From Kangiella koreensis DSM 16069 (GTDB lineage: Bacteria; Pseudomonadota; Gammaproteobacteria; Enterobacterales; Kangiellaceae): 64,000 nucleotides of DNA. Location of the stretch: the NCBI RefSeq assembly GCF_000024085.1, contig NC_013166.1:124001-188000 (forward strand), in the 5' to 3' direction. Shown in pieces: positions 20,066-29,462 of the stretch. Position 1 is the first letter of the stretch, and each line of letters opens with the position of its first letter. A program made the translations under genes and the position numbers. The notes below the pieces were generated by a model that ran no database searches, was not told the origin of the DNA, and saw only the letters and a list, made by a program, of their open reading frames with translations.

Positions 20066-20926
20066 TTGAATAAAAACAAATGGCACCAGTATGCGTTGTT
20101 AATGCGTTTGGATAAGCCGATTGGTACTTTTTTGTTGCTGTGGCCGACGCTGTGGGCGTTGTGGATCGCAGCTGAAGGGTTACCGCCGTTATGGATTCTA
20201 TTGGTGTTTTGCTTGGGTGTGTTTTTAATGCGGTCGGCGGGTTGTGTGATTAATGATTATGCAGACCGTGACTTTGATGCGCATGTGGAGCGTACTCGTC
20301 AAAGGCCCTTAGCGCAGAATAAAGTCACTTCCCGTGAAGCACTAAGTTTGTTTTTGTTGTTGGTGTTGTTAGCTTTCGCTCTGGCCTTAACCTTGAATTG
20401 GTTTGCGGTGAGTTTAAGTTTTGTTGCTATTGCACTGGCTGCAACCTATCCCTTTATGAAACGTTACACCTATTTCCCGCAAGTGATATTAGGCGCGGCT
20501 TTTGCCTGGTCAATCCCGATGGCGTTTGCTGCAATTCAGAATGAGTTGCCGTTAATCGTATGGGTCATTTATACATCCACGCTGTTATGGGTATTGGCTT
20601 ACGACACTCTATATGGAATGGTGGATAGAAATGATGATATGCGACTAGGACTGAAGTCCACGGCAATCTTATTTGGTGACATGGATCTGGTCATGGTTGG
20701 CACCATTCAGGCTTTGTTTTTAATGGGCATGCATCTGGTCGGTGAGCAGTTAGAGTTTGGAATTTACTATTACACCAGCTGGGTCATTGCAGCGATATTA
20801 ATTGGCATACAAATGTGGCGTTGTCGCACTCGTGACGGACAGGAATGCTTCAACGCCTTTTTGAATAATAATTATGTTGGCTTAGTCTTCTTTCTGGGTA
20901 TCGTCCTGCACTACCAATTCGGGTGA
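20066..20926 (+). CDS. ubiA: 4-hydroxybenzoate polyprenyltransferase UbiA
   Basis: UbiA attaches the polyprenyl chain to 4-hydroxybenzoate in the inner membrane. This 286-residue protein has about eight or nine membrane segments and both aspartate-rich motifs: NDYADRDFDAHVERT (about residues 70-84) and YDTLYGMVDRNDDMRLGLKS (about 180-199). The start is TTG 20066 with an AGGGGAC site. Its last 45 bases overlap the 3' end of plsB on the other strand. Confidence 0.95.
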   Translation: MNKNKWHQYALLMRLDKPIGTFLLLWPTLWALWIAAEGLPPLWILLVFCLGVFLMRSAGCVINDYADRDFDAHVERTRQRPLAQNKVTSREALSLFLLLVLLAFALALTLNWFAVSLSFVAIALAATYPFMKRYTYFPQVILGAAFAWSIPMAFAAIQNELPLIVWVIYTSTLLWVLAYDTLYGMVDRNDDMRLGLKSTAILFGDMDLVMVGTIQALFLMGMHLVGEQLEFGIYYYTSWVIAAILIGIQMWRCRTRDGQECFNAFLNNNYVGLVFFLGIVLHYQFG

Positions 20927-23434
20927 GTCCTTGTCAACGAGAAGAATTTGGTCACGAGCCTGTTGACGTAAACTACGAGCAGCTTGCTGCAAGCCCTGCT
21001 GGACAGGAATGCTTAACATGCTCAAGATACTTTGATATAAATCCTTGCAACTCTCGGTGGCACGCATGCCGATGCCTTCTCTATGCTCAACCCAGCCTTG
21101 CTCTTTTAGTACTTTGACTTGAGATTTGAAAAGATTCTTATCAAAGAACTCCGGTGCATTGATGCCATAAAGAGCTGCGATACGCTGCGCCAATTTTTGG
21201 CTTTCCTGTTCGAGTTCAGCACGATGGATAACCTGTTCAGGTTGTAAACTAAATAAAATGGTAAGACTCATAGCATAACGTTGTAATGCAGGTTGCGCTG
21301 CTTGAGCTAGCAACATTAAACGTGACCACTCAGGGGCTTCGCTATCGGCAGGAATATATTCATCACCACGTTTAAACAGCAGTTTATGATCAAGCATGGT
21401 TTGAATAAGCTGATTGGTGCGTTCTTCAAGTTCATTAATATCCCAACGGACATACAGCTCTTGATGCAAGAAGGGATAAACTGACTTAACGGCATTTAGG
21501 ATGTGCTCATGAGTAACATCATCATGACGTTGAAAAATTGAGGCAATTAATGACGTCAGCGCAAAGACATGCAGAATATTATTGCTGTAATAAGTAGAAA
21601 GAACCGCTTCATCACCCTCAATTGAAATGACATCACCAGCAGGGTCATTGATTTCCTGAACCATACCCAACTTCTGTGCAGTGTCTAACAACTGAGAACC
21701 GTTTTCTTCGGGGATATTGATGTGCTCACTGTAAGGCGCTTGCCGAGCAAAGGTCATCAACAAATCGAGATGGGCAATCAGTTCTTGTTTGTCCATGGCT
21801 AAACGCGGAGTCGCTAATAAAGACAGACTGACCAGACAAACACTGTTAAGGCTGACCGCAGCATTGATACGACGATTAATTTCATCTCCTAAATCAACCA
21901 CAAAGTTAGACAGCCAATCAGGGCGTGCCTGAGCCTGACCCTGTAGATCGCTCCAGTCTATGTTCTGTTTGGCCAGATAATCTTCTAATGCTAACGGTTG
22001 ACCAAAGTTTAGATATACTTTGCCATAGAAACGCTTAAGTGCTTTGCGAACCCCTAATAACTGTCCAACTGATTCTTGCTTTTTGGCATGGCCGCGTAAT
22101 TCCCCGACGTAACTTTTGCCTTCGAACATGCGCTCGTAGCCAATATAGACAGGCACAAACATGATAGGACGACGAATGCCACGCAACATACTTTGTACTG
22201 TCATGGCCAACATGCCAGTCTTTGGGGTTAATAAACGGCCAGTCCGACTGCGACCGCCTTCCTGGAAATATTCAACTGGAATACCCTTGTTAAAAAGTCG
22301 GTATAAGTATTCGTTAAAAACGGCGGTATATAATTTGTTGCCGCGGAAACTGCGACGTAAGAAAAAAGCGCCGCCACGACGGAGAACAGAACCGACAGGC
22401 CAGAAGTTTAAATTAATCCCTGCAGCAATGTGTGGAGGAACGAGACCTTCGTGGTAGAGCTGATAGGACAGTAATAAATAATCAGCATGGCTACGATGAC
22501 ATGGTACATAAACAAGTTCATAGTCTTTGGCCAGTTGGCGCACCTGTTTGAGATTGTTTACTTCGATGCCGGCATAAATCTTATTCCACAATCGCGTTAA
22601 GGTGGTGGATAAAAAGCGAATCATGCGGGGACTAAAGTTAGCAGCAATTTCCTTAACGTATTTGCCAGCTTGTTTCTCGATTTGTGCACGGGTTTTTCCA
22701 GTCTTTTTTATTTCGCGCTCAACTGCTTGATGCACCAGATCCGACGCAACAATACCATCAATCAAGTCGCGACGATTTTGGGTGCGTGGACCAACAGTAG
22801 CAACCCATTGACGGTTAAAGTGAACACGTAAAATTCGACTCAGTTTATGGGCTGTTTTTTCTGGTGGGTTATCAAGATTAACCTGAGAAGAGTTAAGGGC
22901 GATTGGTTCACCGTACTGAACCAAACATTGGCGACCCAGAAAGAGCATAATGAAGAACTTGGCAAAACGACCGGATTGCTCAACGTTAGACATAAAATAG
23001 CGTAAAAATGATTTTTCTTTGCCTGGGCTACGACCCCAGTAGATTGAAACAGGAACAAGTTTAAAGGTTTTATCTGGATTAGCTTTTTGTGCTTGAACTA
23101 ATTTGGCAATTGAGACTTTATGAGCAGAATTAACTCGGCTTCGACGAAAAACACTGGGTCTGTTGTTTAAGAATAAGCAGCTACCTGATTCTGGTACCGC
23201 TAATTTCTTATCAGTAACTTTAGCCGTTGGAAGTTGAAGTTGCGCAGCCTGACGGCGAAGCAACTCAATCGCAGTCACTGACTGAGTTCTTAAGATATAA
23301 ATAATATGATCGTCGTTGCTTAATTCGAACTCTTGTTTTGGATCAGACGGTGCTCCTTGCTCGCGCACCAAAAGCTTCAAAGGTAAGCGTAGTAAAGATA
23401 ACGAAAAATGTTTTAAAGAAGATGAAATCGACAT
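20882..23434 (-). CDS. plsB: Glycerol-3-phosphate 1-O-acyltransferase PlsB
   Basis: PlsB starts phospholipid synthesis by acylating glycerol 3-phosphate at the inner membrane. This 850-residue protein has the acyltransferase motifs in order: VPCHRSHADYLLLSYQL (HX4D, about residue 311), GAFFLRRSFRGNKLY, YFQEGGRSRTGRLLTPKTG and MFVPVYIGYER. Large N- and C-terminal regions match the family (E. coli protein 807). The last 45 bases are antisense to the end of ubiA. Two exosortase-associated-type genes lie upstream on the same strand. Confidence 0.96.
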   Translation of the reverse strand: MSISSSLKHFSLSLLRLPLKLLVREQGAPSDPKQEFELSNDDHIIYILRTQSVTAIELLRRQAAQLQLPTAKVTDKKLAVPESGSCLFLNNRPSVFRRSRVNSAHKVSIAKLVQAQKANPDKTFKLVPVSIYWGRSPGKEKSFLRYFMSNVEQSGRFAKFFIMLFLGRQCLVQYGEPIALNSSQVNLDNPPEKTAHKLSRILRVHFNRQWVATVGPRTQNRRDLIDGIVASDLVHQAVEREIKKTGKTRAQIEKQAGKYVKEIAANFSPRMIRFLSTTLTRLWNKIYAGIEVNNLKQVRQLAKDYELVYVPCHRSHADYLLLSYQLYHEGLVPPHIAAGINLNFWPVGSVLRRGGAFFLRRSFRGNKLYTAVFNEYLYRLFNKGIPVEYFQEGGRSRTGRLLTPKTGMLAMTVQSMLRGIRRPIMFVPVYIGYERMFEGKSYVGELRGHAKKQESVGQLLGVRKALKRFYGKVYLNFGQPLALEDYLAKQNIDWSDLQGQAQARPDWLSNFVVDLGDEINRRINAAVSLNSVCLVSLSLLATPRLAMDKQELIAHLDLLMTFARQAPYSEHINIPEENGSQLLDTAQKLGMVQEINDPAGDVISIEGDEAVLSTYYSNNILHVFALTSLIASIFQRHDDVTHEHILNAVKSVYPFLHQELYVRWDINELEERTNQLIQTMLDHKLLFKRGDEYIPADSEAPEWSRLMLLAQAAQPALQRYAMSLTILFSLQPEQVIHRAELEQESQKLAQRIAALYGINAPEFFDKNLFKSQVKVLKEQGWVEHREGIGMRATESCKDLYQSILSMLSIPVQQGLQQAARSLRQQARDQILLVDKDSPELVVQDDTQKED

Positions 23435-23458
23435 AAAAATCTCTATTGATAAAAACAG

Positions 23459-24685
23459 TTAGAGCAGTAGCTCAACAGGGTGCGGGTGGCTTAAAAAATC
23501 ACGCGGACTGGCGGTAAAACCATAAGCGCCTGATTGATAAACAGCTACCCAATCACCAATTTGTGCCTTTGGGAGTTCCATCTTATTGGCAAGAATATCA
23601 AGCGGTGTACATAAAGGACCAACAATATTCACCAGCTCGGTGTCAGATTGTTGCATACGGTTAGCGATCGCAACAGGATAATTTTTTCGAATAACCTGAC
23701 CAAAATTACCCGATGCCGCAAGGTGGTGATGTAAGCCACCGTTAGCAATTAAATAGGTCTGGCCACGGGATACTTTTTTATCGGTAATTTGGCAAAGGTA
23801 AATGCCTGCGTTACCGACCAGATAGCGCCCCAGTTCTAAAATCAATTCACAATCATTCAGTAGCGATTGGTGTTCATCAATCAGCTTATTTAGGTTTTCG
23901 GCAATAGGCTCAAGATCAAGCAGTTTGTCTCCGGGAAAATAGGGTATCCCAAAACCTCCACCAATATTAAGGTGTTTTAAGCTAAAACCATATTCTGCAT
24001 GCAGACGAGCGACCAGCGCAAAGATACTGTTATGTGCAGTAATGATAGAGCCAGCATTAAGATTTTGTGAGCCGGTAAATATATGTAAGCCCATGAAATT
24101 GAGTTTTGGATGTTCTAGTAGTTCGAACACTTGATCAAGCTGCTCAACATCAATTCCAAATTGTTGCGGACCGCCACCCATTTTCATACCCGATGATTTG
24201 AGCTCGAAATCAGGATTAAGGCGTAAAGCAATATTGGCGACACGGTCATGGCTGTCAGCAATAGTGATAATACGTTTTAGTTCGGTAATGGATTCGATGT
24301 TAATGGTGATGCCTGAAAATATAGCCATGGTCAGTTCTTGTTCTGACTTGCCAGGGCCTGCAAAACTAACTTTGGATGGAGAGATTCCGGTTGATAAGGC
24401 GGTATGCAATTCTTTAGCAGAGGCCACATCAAGCCCATCGACCTGATGAGATAAATAGTTGACTACTGCGGGCATCGGATTGGCTTTAATGGCGTAATGC
24501 AAACTGACTTTAGGAAAAAAACGGCGTAGCCTATCTACATTCTGTTTAATCACTGAGCGGTCATAGACATAGCAGGGCGTTTGTCCAGCAATGGCTACCA
24601 CCTCCTCAACAGAATACCCGGCAATAACCAACTGGCCATCACGGGATTCAAATTGGTTCATGTCAGCATGCGTCTTATGACTCAT
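23459..24685 (-). CDS. PLP-dependent decarboxylase (fold III, exosortase-A-associated type)
   Basis: This 408-residue protein is of the alanine-racemase/ornithine-diaminopimelate decarboxylase fold. The PLP lysine lies in LHYAIKANPMPAVV (about residue 68), HIFTGSQN and IGGGFGIPYFPG follow, and the C-terminal active-site residues are in GPLCTPLDIL and GAYGFTASP. It resembles the decarboxylases linked to exosortase-A loci more than LysA. The stop of the upstream ligase and this start are adjacent, so the two form a unit. The substrate is unknown; an aminoacyl-carrier intermediate is plausible. Confidence 0.75.
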   Translation of the reverse strand: MSHKTHADMNQFESRDGQLVIAGYSVEEVVAIAGQTPCYVYDRSVIKQNVDRLRRFFPKVSLHYAIKANPMPAVVNYLSHQVDGLDVASAKELHTALSTGISPSKVSFAGPGKSEQELTMAIFSGITINIESITELKRIITIADSHDRVANIALRLNPDFELKSSGMKMGGGPQQFGIDVEQLDQVFELLEHPKLNFMGLHIFTGSQNLNAGSIITAHNSIFALVARLHAEYGFSLKHLNIGGGFGIPYFPGDKLLDLEPIAENLNKLIDEHQSLLNDCELILELGRYLVGNAGIYLCQITDKKVSRGQTYLIANGGLHHHLAASGNFGQVIRKNYPVAIANRMQQSDTELVNIVGPLCTPLDILANKMELPKAQIGDWVAVYQSGAYGFTASPRDFLSHPHPVELLL

Positions 24686-26257
24686 TCACTCAACCTTATG
24701 ATTTTTTTGATAGTCGTTTTGTAATTGCTTGCGGTCAATTTTGCCGTTGGGATTACGTGGCAATTGATCGACAAATTCAATAGCTTTCGGCTGCATATAA
24801 TTGGGCAATTGTTGTTGGCAATAACGTTTAACGTCTTGCTCGGTCAAGTCACCATCAGTTTTGATCAATAGCATGATGGCCTGACCCAACTCTTCATCAG
24901 GTAATCCAATAGCAACCACCTCAACCACACCGCCCATCTGGTAAAGGCTCTCTTCAAGCTCAGCAGGGCTGATGCGATAACCTGAACATTTTATCATATC
25001 GTCTTGGCGACCGATAAAATAGAGAAAACCGTCTTTATCGCGACGCACGGTATCCCCTGACCAGACCGCCAGTTCGGGCAAATAGTCAGGATTGTTACCA
25101 ATGGGCTTAAAACGCCTGGCGGTCTTATCCGGCGCATTCCAGTAGCCAAGACTGACATGCACGCCTCGATGCACCAGCTCGCCGGGCTCATCGATATCGC
25201 ACTCGCTCCCGTCAGGGCGTAGCACTAATACTTCGGCATTAGGAATCGCTTTGCCAATAGAATCGGGGTGCGTATTCACATACTGAGGCTCAAGGTAAGT
25301 AGAGCGAAATGCCTCTGTTAGTCCATACATTAAATAAGGAAGTGTACTCGGTAAGACCTGACGCAATTGATTCAAGGTCGTTTTCGGCATGGCGCCACCA
25401 CTGTTGGTGAAATAACGCAGGCAACGAGCCTCTTCTGGCCATTCGAGCTTTGCCAGCTGAATCCATAAAGGCGGTACTGCTGCCAGGCCAGTGATCTGAT
25501 GCTGAGCCACTTGACGAATAACATCGTGAGGAAACAGGTATTCCATCAATACCACTGTTGCACCTATCAGCAATCCCGTGGTGATCTGGCTTAAACCGTA
25601 ATCAAAACTGAGCGGCAGAACGGCCAGTATTTTGTCTTCCGAGTTATTGTGTAAGTACTGACTGACGCTTTGTGCACCAGCAATAAGATTACGATGGGAT
25701 AAGCAGACGCCTTTGGGTTGTCCGGTTGAGCCTGATGTATAAAGAATGGCGGCTAAGTCCTGATCAATGACCTGAATGGGCGGAGCAGGAATATCTGCTG
25801 TCGCTGGCTCAGGCCAAAAGTGCTGTTGAAGGGCCATTTCAGCCTCATCATCAGCCAAGCCTTGCTCGATGATTAACAGGTGGCTAAGGTCGGAGCAGCC
25901 TTGCAGAGCTTCAGTTGAAAGTTTTGCCCTTTGTTGACTTGTGATCAGCAGCTTGACGTTACAATCATCCAGGATGTAGGCCACTTGAGCAGGCTTCAGT
26001 ACTGGATTGACCGGCACAAAGACTAGCCCTGCGCGGCTGGCGGCAAGAATACTGATAACAGTTTCAACTTGTTTAGGCAGATAGATCGCAACCCGATCTC
26101 CTCGAGCCAACCCCATACTCAGAAAGTATTGCGCAAGCTGATTAATAGCGCTGTCAAGCTGGGTATAGGTCAATTGACGCTTGTTATCATCAATCGCGAC
26201 TTTGTCCGCGAATTTTTGCTTGCTTGCAGTTACAATGGCGTCAAGCTGGCAGTACAT
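24686..26257 (-). CDS. AMP-forming acyl-CoA ligase (exosortase-A-associated type)
   Basis: This 523-residue adenylate-forming enzyme has the P-loop-like AILYTSGSTGQPKGVCLSHRN (about residues 173-193), then YGLTEAFRSTYL, and the hinge and catalytic region GRQDDMIKCSGYRISPAELEE with a C-terminal NPNGKIDRKQL. It activates a carboxylic acid as acyl-AMP, and probably loads it on CoA or a carrier protein. It is directly followed by the decarboxylase, with no gap. No acyl carrier protein or exosortase (EpsH) is present in the window. Confidence 0.78.
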   Translation of the reverse strand: MYCQLDAIVTASKQKFADKVAIDDNKRQLTYTQLDSAINQLAQYFLSMGLARGDRVAIYLPKQVETVISILAASRAGLVFVPVNPVLKPAQVAYILDDCNVKLLITSQQRAKLSTEALQGCSDLSHLLIIEQGLADDEAEMALQQHFWPEPATADIPAPPIQVIDQDLAAILYTSGSTGQPKGVCLSHRNLIAGAQSVSQYLHNNSEDKILAVLPLSFDYGLSQITTGLLIGATVVLMEYLFPHDVIRQVAQHQITGLAAVPPLWIQLAKLEWPEEARCLRYFTNSGGAMPKTTLNQLRQVLPSTLPYLMYGLTEAFRSTYLEPQYVNTHPDSIGKAIPNAEVLVLRPDGSECDIDEPGELVHRGVHVSLGYWNAPDKTARRFKPIGNNPDYLPELAVWSGDTVRRDKDGFLYFIGRQDDMIKCSGYRISPAELEESLYQMGGVVEVVAIGLPDEELGQAIMLLIKTDGDLTEQDVKRYCQQQLPNYMQPKAIEFVDQLPRNPNGKIDRKQLQNDYQKNHKVE

Positions 26258-26409
26258 GATAGATCCGATTTGAAAAGATGCGGCTATTGTAGCTTTTTCA
26301 ATGAATTACGTCAGCTGTTGACGCACAACTATGTCATTCTAGGTTCAGTAGACTTCAACCGCATGGCTCGACTGAGCCGATAGCGAAATAGATTAAGAAA
26401 AAGGGTTTT

Positions 26410-27537
26410 ATGCGGCTCATCTGGTACATCGTCATTCTGTTTATTGCCTACGGTTCTCTCTATCCGTTTGATTTTGAGTTGGGTAGAGCTTTGCCTGCGG
26501 ACTTTTCACAATGGTTATTCAGTTGGCACCATCGAACCATTCGCAGCGATCTAATTGCCAATATTCTGTTATTCATCCCTTACGGATTTTTCAGCGCCCT
26601 GACCATTAAGGAAGAAAAGCGACAATGGCCATTGCTGTGGCTTGTCCTGACATTTATTGGAGGCTTTTTATTTGCGCTGTTTCTCCAGTTGCTGCAATTT
26701 TACCTTCCATCAAGAATTCCTGAAGCGGCGGATGCGCTAACCAATACCATTGGTATATTAATTGGCTTTGCCATTGCTGGATTTACCAATAGCCAGCGAG
26801 TACAGCGACTGATTCCTCGTGGTTTACGCTTCCAGTTGACGCCAGCTTTGCTGGTGCTGGTGTTATGGCTAGCATGGCAGTTTTTCCCTTATATTCCGGT
26901 ATTTGAAAGTAAGCAGTTTGGCGATGGTTTAGATCAAATTGCTAAAAGCAGTTGGTCGCTGGAGTTGTGGTTGGAACGCGTGCTGTTCTGGATGGTTTTT
27001 TACTATGTTCTAGAGCGTGTAGTTGCCAAGAAATACAACATTAACGTCATTATCGGCATCACTTTGTTTGTATTGATAATCAAGCTGGCTATGTACCGAA
27101 GCTATTTGGGGTGGAGCGAAATTAGCGCTGTTCCGTTAGCAATCTTGTTGCACGCATACCTTGGGCATAGTTTCAGAGTGGCTTTAATTGCCGTCGGCGC
27201 AGCGGTTTTATTTGTCTGGCAAAATCTGTTCCCATGGCAGTGGCAAACGACCCTTAATAGTTTTGAGTGGAAGCCATTTGATAACTTTCTGACGGGAAGC
27301 ACCTGGCATAATCTCAGTGCCTTATTAAGAGAGTCCCTGCTACTGGCTTCCTTTGGTTATTTCCTGGGTAAATGGTTATCCAGTTATCGAACAGCGGGTA
27401 TCGTTTTAACCCTATTTGTGGTGGTGATTACAGCCTTGCAATTCTTTATCGTAGGTAAGCAACCAGATAGCACCTCAATTATTATGGCTCTGGTATTAGC
27501 GATACTGTTCCAAAGACTAGCGAGAATAGCACCATAG
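26410..27537 (+). CDS. VanZ-like membrane protein
   Basis: This 375-residue protein begins with a VanZ-like domain: IWYIVILFIAYGSLYPFDFEL, then DLIANILLFIPYGFFSAL and PSRIPEAADALTNTIGILIG (to about residue 125). More membrane segments follow, about nine or ten in total. The function is unknown; VanZ in enterococci gives low-level teicoplanin resistance. It is divergent from the acyl-CoA ligase, and VanZ-like proteins also occur near exopolysaccharide/exosortase loci. Confidence 0.7.
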   Translation: MRLIWYIVILFIAYGSLYPFDFELGRALPADFSQWLFSWHHRTIRSDLIANILLFIPYGFFSALTIKEEKRQWPLLWLVLTFIGGFLFALFLQLLQFYLPSRIPEAADALTNTIGILIGFAIAGFTNSQRVQRLIPRGLRFQLTPALLVLVLWLAWQFFPYIPVFESKQFGDGLDQIAKSSWSLELWLERVLFWMVFYYVLERVVAKKYNINVIIGITLFVLIIKLAMYRSYLGWSEISAVPLAILLHAYLGHSFRVALIAVGAAVLFVWQNLFPWQWQTTLNSFEWKPFDNFLTGSTWHNLSALLRESLLLASFGYFLGKWLSSYRTAGIVLTLFVVVITALQFFIVGKQPDSTSIIMALVLAILFQRLARIAP

Positions 27538-27570
27538 TCTTCGCAAGAACTATGCATAAACAGTTACGCA

Positions 27571-27609
27571 AAAAAAAGCACCCGACCATTGGGAGTTCAG
27601 TCAGGTGCT
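27571..27609 (-). terminator. Intrinsic terminator of the hemerythrin-like gene
   Basis: On the minus strand AGCACC (27604-27609) pairs with GGTGCT (27577-27582), extended by GAC/GTC with one mismatch, and a run of seven T follows. It lies 38 bases beyond the stop. Confidence 0.8.
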
Positions 27610-27646
27610 AAAAGGAAAGTGAAGCTATAGGTTATAGGAAAAAAAA

Positions 27647-28183
27647 TTAATCAGGCTGATACAAAGTATAGAGTTCGTTTTCTTCCAGTGAAACGCGGTG
27701 CGTTAATACCTTGCCAACGGTTTCAAAGTCTTTCTCAAAGCTTTGTTTCTGCTCTGCGGTGATAATCGGCTTGGAATAGGTCTTACAAAAACGAATCACT
27801 GCCTGAGCGATATCATTCATTTCACTGCGGAAATCCTTAACAAGATCCATACTGGAAGAATCATCGGATAGTTTCTGCTCAAGGTAAACATAGAATTTAA
27901 CGTTTTCTTTAAGTAGGTGGGCCTGAAAGTCTCGTTTAAACTGAGTTACCAGATCAGCAGTTTTTTGCCGATCATTGGCTTCAAACCCTTCGCTCCAGAT
28001 ACGTCCATAAAGACCAACCAAATGGTTATGATCGCCTTTGAGATTATCAATCAGATGTGGGTCATAACTAACACCGTAATGATTACGTTTCCTGGTGAAA
28101 TCAACTTCTTGAATAGGGTTTGGCTCTCGAGTATCGACGGATTCCGGCCGATCACTAAAAAAGTTTTTAATAAAACCAAACAT
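27647..28183 (-). CDS. Hemerythrin-like (HHE) protein
   Basis: This 178-residue protein has the helix-bundle pattern of HHE cation-binding proteins. Candidate iron ligands lie in LKGDHNHLVGLYGRI (about residue 53), FQAHLLKENVKFYVYL (His and Glu about 90-94) and LTHRVSLEENELYTLY (about 162-168). Such proteins bind a di-iron site and sense or store O2 or handle nitric-oxide damage; the role here is unknown. ATG 28183 is preferred because GAGGAG lies upstream. A perfect FNR-type box lies 75 bases upstream of this start. Confidence 0.75.
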   Translation of the reverse strand: MFGFIKNFFSDRPESVDTREPNPIQEVDFTRKRNHYGVSYDPHLIDNLKGDHNHLVGLYGRIWSEGFEANDRQKTADLVTQFKRDFQAHLLKENVKFYVYLEQKLSDDSSSMDLVKDFRSEMNDIAQAVIRFCKTYSKPIITAEQKQSFEKDFETVGKVLTHRVSLEENELYTLYQPD

Positions 28184-28257
28184 GGTGCGACTCCTCAGCT
28201 GTAGGTAAAAGTAAAACAAAATATTATCTTTTTAATCTCGCTAGTAGACACTAATTA

Positions 28258-28271
28258 TTGATATATATCAA
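28258..28271. promoter_or_regulatory. Perfect FNR/ANR-type box
   Basis: TTGAT-ATAT-ATCAA matches the FNR/ANR/DNR consensus TTGAT-N4-ATCAA exactly. It is 75 bases before the hemerythrin-like gene (minus) and 297 bases before the DUF3050 gene (plus). The position best suits activation of the minus-strand gene when oxygen is low or nitric oxide is present. No FNR gene is in this window; the Crp at 31131 would prefer a TGTGA/TCACA site. Confidence 0.7.
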
Positions 28272-28490
28272 TAGGTTAGAATGCAGAAATGACCACTGTG
28301 TCAATGCGTAAATGCATCAATAAAAAAAGTATTTTTTATGCAGGATTTATAACCATTTTGTGAAAACTACCAGTAAAAGTGATAACTATTTCAAAAACCC
28401 TATAAATAACCCTTTGGTACATATGGTTATTTTGCCAAGGGTGTGATTATTTAGAGAGGCATAGAAAAACTGTAATAAAAAGAAGCAGTT

Positions 28491-28506
28491 AATGCATATC
28501 TGCATT
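28491..28506. promoter_or_regulatory. AATGCA/TGCATT palindrome upstream of the DUF3050 gene
   Basis: AATGCA (28491-28496) and TGCATT (28501-28506) flank TATC, 62 bases before the DUF3050 start. The half-site resembles the NsrR half-site ATGCAT, but the spacing differs from the usual NsrR palindrome. Similar AATGC half-sites occur at about 28280, 28302 and 28311. Treated as a candidate operator only. Confidence 0.3.
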
Positions 28507-28567
28507 TTTTAAATGTCAGGTAAGAACAAAAAATTTTAAAACTATAGCTGAACGAAGGACGGAAATT

Positions 28568-29311
28568 ATGATTGAACAAAAACTCTCACCATTAAAGCAG
28601 GCCTTATCCCACCATAAAGCCTATGGATTATTAAACACAACAGACAATATACGCACTTTCATGGAGTATCATGTTTATGCCGTTTGGGATTTCATGACAT
28701 TACTGAAAGCTTTGCAGCGACGATTAACTTGCGTGGATATTCCGTGGCGGGAATCAAGTTATCCCACGGAAGTTGTGCGATTCATTAACGAAATTGTGAT
28801 TGGTGAAGAAAGTGATTTAGATCAGAATGGACAGCCCATCAGTCACTATTCATTGTATCTGGAAGCAATGCAGGAAGTAGGTGCTGACGTGTCTAAAGTA
28901 CAGCAATTTGTTGCGTCTTTGGATACAAGCATTATTCCTGAAGGTGCTCGTGAGTTTGTGGAGTACAACTTAAAGTTGGCCGAAGAGGGAACGGACGAAG
29001 AAGTGGCGGCTGCTTTTCTGTATGGTCGTGAAAAGTTAATCCCAGAAATGTTCACCGGTATTAAAGATGCACTAATCAGTGAGAACGCAGATTGTCCGAC
29101 ACTGATTTATTATCTGGAGCGTCACATCGAACTGGATGGTGATGAGCACGGCCCATTAGCAGAAAAATGCCTCAAATCAATATGCGGTGATGATAAGGAT
29201 AAGTGGCAACGTGCATTAACCGTCGGTGAAGAGTGCCTGCAGATGCGTGATGCGCTATGGAATCAGGTCGAAAAAGCATTGCTTCAAAAGTCAGGAATTA
29301 GAGCCGCATAA
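28568..29311 (+). CDS. DUF3050 protein (heme-oxygenase-like fold)
   Basis: This 247-residue protein has the DUF3050 pattern: IRTFMEYHVYAVWDFMTLLKALQ near residues 28-50, then NEIVIGEESDLD, and YLERHIELDGDEHGPLAEKCL near 197-217. The spaced His/Glu/Asp residues resemble metal ligands in the heme-oxygenase-like helical superfamily, which includes di-iron oxidases. The reaction is unknown. It is divergent from a hemerythrin-like gene across 384 bases containing an FNR-type box, so both may respond to low oxygen or nitric oxide. Confidence 0.75.
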   Translation: MIEQKLSPLKQALSHHKAYGLLNTTDNIRTFMEYHVYAVWDFMTLLKALQRRLTCVDIPWRESSYPTEVVRFINEIVIGEESDLDQNGQPISHYSLYLEAMQEVGADVSKVQQFVASLDTSIIPEGAREFVEYNLKLAEEGTDEEVAAAFLYGREKLIPEMFTGIKDALISENADCPTLIYYLERHIELDGDEHGPLAEKCLKSICGDDKDKWQRALTVGEECLQMRDALWNQVEKALLQKSGIRAA

Positions 29312-29352
29312 GTCATTTAGTCTTGATGTCTGGTCATAAAGACCAACCCCTC

Positions 29353-29391
29353 GCTGCCTGCTCGCTTAGTCGAGTAGGTGGCACTTTTTTT
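29353..29391 (+). terminator. Intrinsic terminator of the DUF3050 gene
   Basis: CCTGCTCG (29357-29364) pairs with CGAGTAGG (29371-29378, one G-T pair) and is followed, after a few bases, by seven T. It lies about 45 bases after the stop. Confidence 0.75.
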
Positions 29392-29462
29392 CCGGCAGTC
29401 TCCATTAGCACTTAAAATCAAGTTTGGTTACAATGCTTGAAACTCATTCAAGAAGTGCTGCT

